Shown here: one piece after another, positions 1 through 10,686 of the stretch
Numbering within the stretch: the first letter of the stretch is position 1
Layout: each line of letters starts with the position of its first letter
NCBI RefSeq assembly: GCF_035083965.1
Contig: NC_089727.1
Span: forward strand, 11,289,501-11,353,500
Length of the DNA: 64,000 nucleotides
DNA from: Branchiostoma lanceolatum
Lineage: Eukaryota; Chordata; Leptocardii; Amphioxiformes; Branchiostomatidae
Direction: 5' to 3'
The notes under the pieces: model-generated
What the model saw: the letters and a program-made list of their open reading frames with translations, nothing else
Told to the model about the DNA's origin: nothing
The model's database searches: none
Made by a program: the position numbers and the translations under genes

Positions 1-8
1 TAATCACA

Positions 9-3000
9 CTACTCTTTCAATCTGTCCATCATGAAGTCCACATCAGTCCTTCTCTTCATGACACGAGGCACCTTGAGCTGGTTGGACCCCGCCATGGTGT
101 TGGACAGGAGATGCTCACGGTACTCCGAGAAACAGCCTAGAGAATACACATCACATCAATGTTCCTCAAACATACAACTGTGTCTATATAGCCGGTACAA
201 GTGCCCTTCAGCGTAACACAACAGCTTCAGGCACACGGGGCAGCAGCAGCTGGTTATATTACACCGAACAACTTGTCACACCTAACCTTTGCACATCTGA
301 CAGCAAGCGTTGTTTAAAGCTATCTGGCAAGGATGCTCCTTCAGCACTCTATGGTAATCAGTTCCACTTTACAATACTTCTAGGAATATATGACTTTTTG
401 AACACTTCAAGTACAGCTTTTTATCATCCACATTTTGTTCCAAGAAGTTCCCAGTCAAGGACTATTGATTGACTTATGCTGGGACTCTTGATAATAACCT
501 CTTCCCAACAATAAACCAACATACAGAAAACATCCCCTGGTAATATCTATGTTGACATGAGCACACATCGATAAACTTGTGTGGGGAGAACAAGTGGAGA
601 TACAGCTTCTTGCAATGTAAAACATAACCTTCTTGGCGAAGGTAATGAACATTTGTGTTTTCTCACCTTCTGGCATAAGATGCACCACAAGAGGGCCTAT
701 ACTCCCCTGGGTCCGACAGCGATCATACATGTAGGCTGTCTTTCTTAGGCAGTCCTCAAGCTGGAAAAGAAATAGAATTATCATACACTACTGATGTTTG
801 GTATTACAGTCGACAAATGAACTGTGCATACTCAAGTTGGATTTGACCAAGAATTTGACAGACCAAATGAAATTCAATCTTTCACTTAAAGATCCACATG
901 GGCATTGTAGCAAAGAAGAACATAAAAGGCTGGCACATTGCATCAAGAGTTTGGATATGAAAAGGCGACTCTTCAGCACCAAGGACAGATAACAAGACAT
1001 GTGCTATCTTCTTTGGCATTGTTTCAATGTTTTGTCACTATTACCTGCTGTGCATACTGTTTCTCTTGACCTTTCACCCCATTCTGTAGCTCCAGAAACA
1101 GCACATAATGTGGCAGTGGGTCCGCCTGTCCTGTAGTACAGAACACAATGGTCAGTAGGCTGTGGGTGCTGAGAGCACATGGCACAGGATGTTCTATGTG
1201 TAAGCAGAAGGTTAGCCAAGCACAGTGTTAACATAGATTTCAACATGGTGAAAAAGACTGACTCTGACATCAGTACCTTCCTGCACTAGCACACTCTCGG
1301 CACAGCAGTAGTCGACCACGTGTACACCAGTGTCTGCCCAGGCTGTTTTAGCTGACTTCAAAGCCTGGTAGAACATGTCTTCTGATGTCTTCTCTCCGCG
1401 CACATTCAGCATCTGCCCTTGTCTGGAAAAGTGGTAAATTGTCAAGTCGTTGGCATCAATGGAATTTGTCATTAAAGCTCAGAATAAAATACAACAGAAA
1501 GATGATGTTCTTCTCACCTGTACATGAACTGGATGACAGGACACTTGTGGTAGAACCCCACAACCTTCACAACGTCCCCAAACCTGTACCTGTACAGGCC
1601 ACCTGCATTGGTGATCACCAACTCATACATGCCCCCTAGCTGCAAAAAGAAATAATGCAGCATTCAAATGTAAATTATAGCAATGAAATTCTCAAGCTTG
1701 AAAGGGCCACCGGTGCCATAGCCCCTACAAACATCAGCTATCATGCTCTCATAAACATGGATAAACATGATCAAATGTTGTTATTTTCCATAGGAGTAAT
1801 AATAACTGCCCACCTGAGCTTGTTCCAACCATAATGTATCTGGCTGGTCCTGATCAGAACTGTCCACAGGGATGAGTTCGAACACCATGGAGCGTGGACA
1901 GAGGATGTAGTGCCGCTCCTCATCACTGGGCCAGATATTCACCCCAACCAGACCTGCAGAAGTCAGGGTATCAAACGCTTGTTCAGCAAATGGTTGACAT
2001 TGGATGATAAAATCTGAACCACATTTTGAGCAAATTTGATGACAGCAGAGTATTGCAAATGAAGTTAAATTCAGAAAAAAGACATAGCTGTACCTTCTGT
2101 GGCACCGTAGATTGGTGAGTACATGGGGATCCCTTTGCAGTAATGGCTCTTCAGCTTCTGCCTGTACAGGTCAAAGGATCCTGTATCTGTGGCCAGGATC
2201 AAACCCATAAATGGCCAAACCCTCCTAACAATCCCATCAAATCCCTTCTGAAATTCCTCCCTCAACTCCTGTGCTCTGCCCAGATCCGGTTTCAGGAGTT
2301 GGTTTAGCGCAGCTCGTATGTCATCTTCTATGTCGAGGTTTGGATCCACACAACCCTTCTCAATATCAGTGACAATTTGCTCCCAACACGCTTCCATCAT
2401 CACCAGGGCCGTGTGAACACGGAAGGAGAAATTTGCCTCAATGATGCCCAGATTTCTGTCTTTCAGAGCAAACAGTAGGTGCACATACAGGGCCTCACGT
2501 TCAGACATGATGTCAAACCCAGGTTTGGGAGTTGAGTACAAATTCAACATTGCCTGAGAATTCGCCGGGGATGAAGAGTTCGGTCCGATAGGGATTCCAG
2601 CTGCAGACTCCCTAAAGTGTGGCATGTGGAAAATCTTCAAGTCCTTCTGGAGATTGTCTGACTCAGGGAATCCCTCCAACATACTGCTGAGTGCGACGGT
2701 GACCCCTTGAAGGAAGAAGTTGACCCTCTGTTTCTGGCCCATGGGAATGATGCTGTACTTTCCTGAGGTCCCAGACGTTGTGCCAAACACTATGGGTTTG
2801 AAGGCAGTCAGGACCATCTCTTCTCCTGCAATCATTCGCTCTACGTACTCTCGATAGTGCTCATACCTGAAAAATGTATTACAACAAGGCAAAATGTTGA
2901 CATCATGTTATAATATGTCTATAAACAAATAGAAACAACTGCATAGTAAGCAAAGCTGAGACATTTGAACAAATGATTTTCTTGCCTAAAATATTGATGT

Positions 3001-5085
3001 TTCATGCTAATCATTTGCTGTACATTATCAATACTTTCCAGACATTTCTATGGCCAGAGCATCACTTCTACTCTTTCAGAAAAACACATCATACACTATT
3101 TCTTGATCAATTTCAAAGACACATCCGTCCCCTACCTTGTGAGAGGATGTGAGCCTCTGTAGTCCTCCCTTGATGTGACATCAGCAAACCTGTAGGTTCT
3201 GCCGTACGCTGTGTCTGCATGTTCCCTCAGCCTCTGCAGCAGAACCTCCTCTTGCACAGCTGCCACGTTCTCACAGTCACGCTCAAGTTTTCTCCTCATA
3301 TGCCTGCAGGGCAAGTCAATTTTCCAGTATTGTTTGTAGTCCTATATAATATATAGGATGTCTATAGTCTATAGGGATGCTGAAAAGACCGCAAAGGATA
3401 CCTGTAGACCACAAACCTCCACTATGATACCATTATGTTGAAATTGGCCCTTTTTTTAATGGAAGAGATCATTACTAGTAGGATGATTGAGGCTTCAGAG
3501 ATTTGAATTTGGACAAATATTTTGCAAATATTCCTCTAAAGCCAAGGTCAACCACAAAACTAAGAAAATCTATTGATTGCTTTCATAGGGGTCCTGTCAA
3601 ATGACAAACAAATTAACAAAACTATAAGTAGTTTGAGTAATTACAGTAACCAAATATGATGGTCCTACCTGCCCACAATACTGAAGACCCTGTAGCTGAG
3701 GTACTGGTCCAGCAGGGATCTGTATGTGTGAGTGTCGGACTTCCTCTTCTTTGCAATATCCCAGACAACATACGCAGCTCCTGTACACAGCATCACTGCC
3801 CCACCTATCCAGTCATTTTAAGGCAATTAACACCCGTGAAACACTCATCAATACTTTGTAGTGTTCATTATTGGTCTAGATCTAGTGGTTTATTCTCCAA
3901 GCAGAGGTTTTGGTCGGCTGGGGTAGTAGTGGCCGGGGTTTTTTAGGCCGACCTAAAAAAACCGGCCACTACTACCCCAGCCGACCAAAACCTCTGCTTG
4001 GAGAATACTAGTGATATGATGGATCACACTAGTAAATCAGTTTATCTAGAGTCCAGTAGCCATGAGAAAGACCTTGGGATCACTACAGACCGTGACCTGT
4101 CTTTTGAGAAGCATGTGACTTTGGCCGTATCTAAAGCCAACAAAATGGCAGGTTTGCTCTGGAGAACATTCTCACACATCGACAATGTCATTTTCGTAAC
4201 TCTATACAAATCCCTTGTGAGGCCTCACCTCGAATACGGAGCACCAATATGGTCACCCGGTACGTGGAAAATGGTGGACATGGTGGAAAATGTACAGAGG
4301 AGAGCCACTAAGAGGGTACCAGGCCTGCGAGATTTAACCTACGAGGAAAGACTGCGAACATTGAAACTACCAACTCTGCTTTACAGAAGGCTACGGGGGG
4401 ACTTAATTAACACCTTTAAATATGCACACGGGCTGTTTGACACCGCCCCATGCATACCTGAGATACAATCTGAGGCCAGGACAAGAGGCCATAGCTTACG
4501 GCTAACAAGAACATTTACAAAAACAAACAGGAGGTTGCTGTTCTTCAAACACAGCGTGGTCCCCTGGTGGAATGGACTCCCAGAAGAAGTAATCAACGCT
4601 CCCTCAGTTAATGCCTTCAAAGCCAGATTCGACAGGTACATGGAAGTTCACCCTGTTAAGTACAACCACAGAGCTTTGGAACATCCACACAAACCCACCA
4701 TGACAGTTGAGTGAAAAGGAATTCAACAATGAAGAGCGGTCTAAACTGGAACAGTCCTACCTGACCGAAAATTCTACTCTACTCTACTCTAGTGGTTAAC
4801 AGTTAGTGATCTTTGGATAAAGACACAAGGTCAGGTAAGAAGGATTGAATCCCGAGCAACCATCTGGATTTCAAACCACGAAATGTCAGAAATACAGGAT
4901 TCTTTTAAAATGTGGGGCTCGATAAACTTAAACATAGAGGACACTAGTCTAGAGGGTTCCCGCAGCCACACCCCCCACCCCCATTTTTATACAACATCAA
5001 CATTTTATACTCGAGTGGTCCCATCAACCGAATGCACAGAACTAGAACACAACTAACCTGTAAATATTTTTCTTCCAAGGCCCAT
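9..5085 (-). CDS. GHDC: GH3 domain-containing protein (GHDC-like), ten coding exons, complete
   Basis: Coding exons, in transcript order: 5085-5058, 3804-3669, 3303-3136, 2866-2094, 1953-1814, 1639-1518, 1422-1277, 1130-1045, 760-667, 136-9. All introns are GT-AG, the phases join, and the total is 1821 nt (606 codons plus stop). The N-terminus is a short leader followed by a hydrophobic anchor (GAVMLCTGAAYVVWDIA, about residues 10-26), as in vertebrate GHDC. Exon 4 carries the GH3/adenylate-forming motif TTSGTSGK (about 140-147) and ends at YGATEG (about 363-369). Exon 6 has YELVITNAGGLYRYRFGD (to about 437), the hallmark GH3 block. The C-terminus has GSIGPLVVHL and LKVPRVM, close to the GHDC tail. 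Plant GH3 enzymes join amino acids to acyl hormones through an acyl-AMP; the animal substrate is not known from sequence. The family call is firm; activity is inference. In exon 9, only the GTGAGA donor after 667 gives both the right phase and the family-like join (LMPEG then CFSEYREH). Confidence 0.9.
3891..4007. repeat. near-perfect inverted repeat (about 57-bp arms, 4-nt loop)
   Basis: The left arm 3891-3947 (TATTCTCCAAGCAGAGG... to ...TTTTTTAGG) is matched by the reverse complement at 3952-4007. Only a small length difference appears in the C/A run near the tip. The right arm is continuous with the retrotransposon body, so the left arm looks like an inverted copy of the first bases of the truncated element. 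Confidence 0.9.
3891..4787 (+). mobile_element. 5'-truncated CR1/L2-like non-LTR retrotransposon fragment with fold-back 5' end
   Basis: An open frame from about 4008 to 4714 encodes the C-terminal end of a non-LTR reverse transcriptase. Visible blocks are KDLGITTDRDLSFEKHV, LYKSLVRPHLEYGAPIWSP, VENVQRRATKRVPGL, YEERLRTLKLPTLLYRR and a final WNGLPEEVINAPSVNAFK. The upstream RT domain and endonuclease are missing. The 3' end carries a short (TCTAC)n tail (about 4771-4787), usual for CR1/L2 relatives that lack poly(A). The first 117 bases (3891-4007) are a near-perfect hairpin. A 10-bp direct repeat (TCTAGTGGTT) at 3881-3890 and 4788-4797 marks the insertion limits. The element lies antisense in intron 1 of the GH3-domain gene. 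Confidence 0.85.
4788..4866 (+). repeat. tRNA-derived SINE-like fragment, interrupted by the CR1 insertion
   Basis: TCTAGTGGTTAACAG resembles a pol III A box of Glu/Asp-type tRNA genes (GTCTAGTGGTTA), and GGATTGAATCCCG about 50 nt downstream resembles a B box. The spacing is tRNA-like but the stems are poor, so this is not a functional tRNA. The A-box bases overlap the target duplication of the adjacent retrotransposon, so the element probably inserted into this older repeat. Confidence 0.4.
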
Positions 5086-6060
5086 GTTACCAGATCTGAG
5101 AGTAATATCGGTTATCAACTTGGAACATTTATATAACCTTTGTTGTCTATGTTATATCACCAGCACACCGCTAACCAACACGGAAGTCCCGCCAAATTGC
5201 ATGGTACAAACACATTTTCATTGTTACACGCAGATTCGAAAACACGCATTATGCATTTAAACAGTGTTGAACTGATGATCAATGATAAGACACATCAAAA
5301 ATTATTACTACTAGTAATCTATTTCTTGTGAGATCTGTGCTATATTAATTTATCATTTATTTCATCATTTTATTCGTAATGCTGAGAATTGAACGTGTAA
5401 CTATGTATTTTCAGATTGACCTTTGAGCTCCAAACAGCTGAGTGTCGGAGCAATCCACGGGATTTTTTCTACACATTTTGCAAGCGAAATTTTCCTCTCC
5501 GACTTCAACATCACGCTTCCGTCACAACAAGCTGACATTAATAGGTAGCACGGAAAAAAACCTAACAGTGTAAAAATCGTCATACATCAAAAGCGCCATG
5601 TAGTGGTAAAAAGTATTCATGCAGTACTACACGTACAATGGATACCATAATGGTGCAGCCCTTCAGTGAACTGCTAGAGGCCGCTTTTGATCGATGTAAT
5701 TAATGAATGTGTAAAAATAAGTCATTATTTGTACTTATCAGTATTATAAATTGTAAGTAAAGCAAGAAGACTTGGACACCATTTCAGTGCTGAATTCATA
5801 ATGAAACAATGGTCAAAAGCCAGGAAGGATATCATTACATTACTAGTCTAGAAAAACAATACTAACATTGTTACCAGGGCCAGTCCCATCTCAGCAGGGA
5901 GATGATTAATTAACAAATTTTACATGCTGTATAATTCATTGTCCAATGTTGACTAATTTTCTTTCACAGAATCTGAAAATGTAGAGGTACACGAGTTTTA
6001 CGATTGACTTAATTGATGATGTCAAAAAAAGATACACAAAACAATGGAGGCTTGAAAGTT
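5086..6060. other. intergenic, upstream of GH3-domain gene and downstream of 3CxxC gene
   Basis: The DNA is AT-rich. No open frame with convincing codon use, splice context or family match was seen on either strand. It should hold the GH3-domain gene promoter, since that start codon is at 5085 on the minus strand. No TATA box or CpG-rich block is evident. Confidence 0.6.
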
Positions 6061-6072
6061 CTATTACTAACT

Positions 6073-6078
6073 TTTATT
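6073..6078 (-). terminator. candidate poly(A) signal of the 3CxxC gene
   Basis: AATAAA on the minus strand (TTTATT on plus), about 560 bases past the stop codon at 6634. If used, the 3' UTR would contain the whole TG/TA microsatellite at 6460-6625. Other signals could be used. Confidence 0.35.
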
Positions 6079-6459
6079 TCTTCATCAAAACAAATTTGAG
6101 AAGACCTTTAACACAACAGCCTTGATTGGCATCCAATTTTTACAATACGAATGTTAGTACATGTAGTAGGAAATTGATTGATAATGATAACAGGGATTTG
6201 TAGCATTTAATATAGCATTTACATGCGTACATACACTTACAATTGTGTTACAAATATCCAAGAGAAAAGGAGTAAATGTATATTAGCACAATATGGTGCC
6301 TTGGCTGTTAGCACAAAACCTAGGACACACAACTTTGTAAAATCACACAACTGTTATACAGCTGATAATATACAAGTACCTACTTGTTGTAGCAGCATTA
6401 GGCAAAATAGATTAAAACCTTATAGATGAAAGGCAATTACCGATAACATAAAAAAATTT

Positions 6460-6625
<166 letters not shown>

Positions 6626-6633
6626 TCCATTCA

Positions 6634-9276
6634 CTAGTCCCTTTTCATTTGCCCACACACCCCCAGCTGACATGCCTCACAAAGGGCAGACTCGTGGTTA
6701 CTGGTCATGTTCGCTGGTCTTTGACTCCTGTTCAGCTGCTCTGAATGATGATCTCCGGAGTAGAACTTTTCTTCGATCTTCCTTCGAAGATTCTGTATCA
6801 CTTTGACCATCTCATCTCTGTACCACTTGGGAGCTTCAGGCTCACAGGTTCCTGACTCGCTGCAGGGTTTGCATGTCTGCCCCGGTAGAAACATTTTCAC
6901 CTCCCCCTTGTACTTGTACTTCTCCACCATGCGGTAGTGGAAGATGACTTGTCCCTTCAAGGATGTCCAGCTGTTTCCACAATGTCTGCACTCGAACCTG
7001 ACCTGTCAGCATGACAAATTGACAAGAAAGTTCTGACCTTCAGTTGCAGCATACTGACTTACACATGTGAAGGGCCAGTGTCACATACATCGTACACAGT
7101 AACTTCTGGCAGCACTACATCAGGCTGGTTTACAAGTAGCATGTTATAGTTTAGCCGCAACTGTATATATCATTATTTATGTTATATGTATCTGTAGATG
7201 TATGTTGCTTTTTCTGTGTTGATATGGGCCTTGAGCATACAATAAAATAAATAAAGATATATGACAAGTTGTTTACACAGCAAATTGGGGATATTTGTAA
7301 GACACAGGTGGATGTATCATACAAAATGACACTGTCATGTGAAAGAATGTCCTGTGAAAGTGTGTCTTGTGTGAAAACAGAATTTTTCCTCTATTCCTCA
7401 TTCGTACCCAATCAGGTATACCAGCATAACATTGTATTGGCAGTCATATCTTCCTTTACTGATAAACTTCCCTGTATAATCCACTACTACTGACATGCAC
7501 CTCAAATGCCGTAAAAAAGATATATTATAATCCAATCTGACCTTGGCTTTGTCAGTGAACTGTTTCCACTGGTCGTTTCTGGCTTGATTGATATTGGGTA
7601 AGGTCCTAACTTTGGTTAGGGTCCATTCTTCTTCAAATGATGCACAAATTTCCCTCTCAAATATCTTGCTCCATTCTCTTGGTGGCTTGTCCCCTCTTCC
7701 TTTTCCTTTTCTTTTTCCTTTTCCTTTTCCTATAGGAGACATTCAGGTATCATTTTCAAAAGTATGATGGCATGAACAGTCCTCAGTTTACAAGATTTTG
7801 TGATTCCCTTGTTCAGATATAAAAGAGAAGTCCACTTGTTGACATTCTTTGCTTTGGTTCATGATTGAAAAGGTCAAAGTCTGAGCCTACCTGGGACTCT
7901 GGAAGGTTGACTTGCAGCAGCAGCTTGGCCTGCTGCGGGTTGCCTTTGTGCAGGATAAGCAGTGACTGCGGGTTCCCTCTCTCTTTCATCATCATCATCA
8001 CCATAATAATCATCTTCATCATAATCATATTCCCACTCTCTTTGCAAGCGTGCATATTCCTGCGCCTGCAAGATCATATGCTCCCGCTGCTTCCTCGCCC
8101 TGGACAATAAAAATGTTCAAATTTGGCAGGCAATCAGAGATTAAAACTCAGTTGGACAAAAACTTGCAACATAACATTGACCACACATTTCATTAGCCTA
8201 GGTGCTGCCATCTTATTCCTACCAGAGCTCACTAGAGTCGCTACCCTAAATTTAGTAGGGTAGCAAGTGTAGGAACCCTGGTAGTAATAGGATGGCAACC
8301 AGGCTAACATTTAATTGGGAAACTGGAAACTGGTAAAAACTATTTTCTCAAGTAAACAAACATGCATACTTTACCTTAACTTAAGTTTATATAGAAACTG
8401 CAAACATTAGACAATAGTTGGACCACAAACCTTTCTGCATCAGCATCATGCCCCAGCATTTTCCACAGAGCATACGCACCCAGCGCCACAGCACCCCCTA
8501 CAGAAATTAAAATATTTCTCAAAGAGAAACACTCAACAGCACACATTATTATATAACTGGTCTGGAGATTTACTTCTGATTAGTAATATTCTTCACTATA
8601 TTAACTTATAATGTTAGTCTAAAAGTCAAGGAAGCTGTGATCAACTTAAATCCTCAAGGTGGCATTAGGCTTGAATGTCAAGTCAATTCACATATGTGTG
8701 GAAAATCGAAACCAGGCACAAGTTGAAATCGATCAATTTTTCCCTAGCTATTGACAGGCTTTTATATTATATCCTCTGTCACTAAGGATTCTTTTCCCAC
8801 TATTTACAGGTTAGCCTGTCAATAAGAATCTTTTTCCCACTATTGTCAATATGGATTTTCCCTGCTATAGACCTGTCAATAAGAATTTTTCCCGCTATTG
8901 ACAAGCTAGGCCGGTCTACCGGCCTGTCAAATGCAATAGCCACAATCTTTTGACAATTCTTTTCTGCAAGGTCTGTGTCAACTGTTATTATTTTTTTCTC
9001 CCTTGCAGCCCTAAGGTAAGTTATCATACTTTGCTCTGGATGGGTGGTTGGAGATGTAAGATCAAAATATACAAGCACCTCTTCTGTATGGTCCAATAAT
9101 CTCTTAATGGACCGTTAATCTATCTGGGAATCTGCGGGGCCGTTATCAAATCTCTCGGGGGCCCATTACTCTATCAAATAATTAAAGCGCTTTTTCAGAG
9201 CAAGGATTTTAAACCTCCTTGTTTGGAGGCACCAATCCGGCCACTTACCTGTGAGCCATTCTGTAAAACTAGGCAT
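6634..9276 (-). CDS. membrane-anchored 3CxxC zinc-finger protein (receptor-transporting-protein class), five exons, complete
   Basis: Coding exons in order: 9276-9249, 8497-8431, 8099-7891, 7729-7542, 7002-6634. All are GT-AG with joining phases, 861 nt, 286 codons plus stop. Residues 1-9 (MPSFTEWLT) precede a hydrophobic anchor ([15 protein letters not shown]). A charged helix ([19 protein letters not shown]) follows, then a D/E/Y-rich acidic run, an Ala/Gln linker, and a basic Gly-Lys repeat ([15 protein letters not shown]). The 3CxxC domain follows, with W/F-rich lead-in ([13 protein letters not shown]), then CRHC (169-172), CKPC (208-211) and CEACQLGVC (272-280), plus the usual PKWYRDEM and KIEEKFY spacer. 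RTP/REEP-associated 3CxxC proteins chaperone chemoreceptors to the cell surface in vertebrates; that role here is inference. Vertebrate RTPs carry the membrane segment at the C-terminus; here it is at the N-terminus and none is seen at the end. Confidence 0.88.
8194..8306. mobile_element. TAGCCT-type fold-back element (MITE-like), copy 1
   Basis: It starts TAGCCTAGGTGCTGCCATC and ends GATGGCAACCAGGCTA, with inverted ends and an inner inverted pair (CTACCCTAAATTTAGTAGGG). Flanks ACATTTCAT (8185-8193) and ACATTTAAT (8307-8315) match at 8 of 9 positions and look like a target duplication. It lies in intron 2 of the 3CxxC gene. Confidence 0.8.
8745..8935. repeat. degenerate minisatellite in 3CxxC intron 1
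   Basis: Imperfect repeats of about 40-50 bp are built on CCTGTCAATAAGAAT followed by TTTCCC, a purine or A, CTATTGACA. Three fairly clear copies lie at about 8800-8935 and a weaker one upstream. Confidence 0.65.
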
Positions 9277-10686
9277 CTCTCTTTGATTGTTCCAAGCTGC
9301 AACTTATTCACGATACAACCTGGCTCCAAATACAACATGGTGATGGTGTGGCATTATTTACACGTCACAATTATCCTGCAACTAACAGGTAGTGTCCCAA
9401 AACGGAATAAATAGATTCTTATTAGTATTCGCAGATTCAACGATACATTTTCATGATTCTTTGGTTATCATATATAATGATGGGTAAATATCTTACTGAC
9501 TTTGTTGTAAAACTATTCAACACATTTAGCAGTAGTTGTGTTAACTCTTAAAATGTTTCATTCAAATGCTTATGCATCATGTGCATCTAGTAATTTTGGG
9601 TGATGAATATTATGCTAACGTATCTACCGATTGAACTCTGACCTTGAAACAGCAGAGAGCAGAAAGTCCCGTCTGAGGATCCGGAAAGACGAAGATTCTG
9701 ACATTTCAACAGATTAATCCGATAATAACGTGCTGATGAAACCCACCAGGTCTGTACGTGAAGTTGATGAGAAGAAGCTGTGCGAGGTATTTACACTCCG
9801 GTAATCTTGCTGTTGTGTTTGAGAACTTTGGTCATCAGAGCTCCCAAACGTTACGAGGAGGCGTGATTACGATTCATTCAAAAGCTGTCTAAATTTCCTA
9901 TAACGAACATAGCCAAGGTGTGATCTATATAATGTTTGAGTCGTAGCGTATACTTAGTCTTCAGCTACACTGATTAGCTACCTCAGATCTTTAATATTAG
10001 CTGTTGAGCGCAGGAATTACGATGGATCTTGAATATCCTTGCTTAGGGTTCAAAGGTCAGACACCAGCACTGTCTGTAATACTTCTAACGTTAACTTTTA
10101 AATTAATAGGCGTTAGGGACCAGAGTGTAGTTTTAACCTTCTCGCTGCTGACAGATGCTGTAACCAATACAGATTTAGTGCCGAAAGGCTACCTTTAAAA
10201 TGTTGAATAGTTAAGCTGCTGTTTAAGTAGGTGCATAATCATTTCCAAATGGATTTCTCTCATAGGGGCATAACAGTGTATTAAAGTGAAATTAACAAGT
10301 GAATAAACATTTGCAGACAGATGTGGATCCATTGATAATTGATTTAAGAGAATACTGGCTTGTGAGGCAGGATAATCCTGAAGTGGCTTCCTTCCAAAAC
10401 TACATTGTTTGTCCTGCCCCAATCCTGTCAAATTTCTGGTTTTCTTCAGGCAGGTAATTGCAGGCCCCTGCTGAAGAGTGATGATTAGATATGGCACATG
10501 AGAGAAGAAACAGACCGGAGAGGAAACATGATTACAGTGATCACATGATGACATACTGCACCTGTTTTACCTCATTTTGTAAAGTACATTCAGAGTCTGA
10601 CAAGATTTCATTCAGAAGTGTAGCCAACATCAAGCAGAGACGTCGACAACATTGCAGTCCATGTGCTTTCTTCAAGTTCAACTGAC

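Noticed and set aside
629..629. Exon 9 donor of the GH3-domain gene at AAGAAG/GTTATG
   Set aside because: It gives the wrong phase for the last exon. The GTGAGA donor after 667 keeps the phase and joins conserved family blocks.
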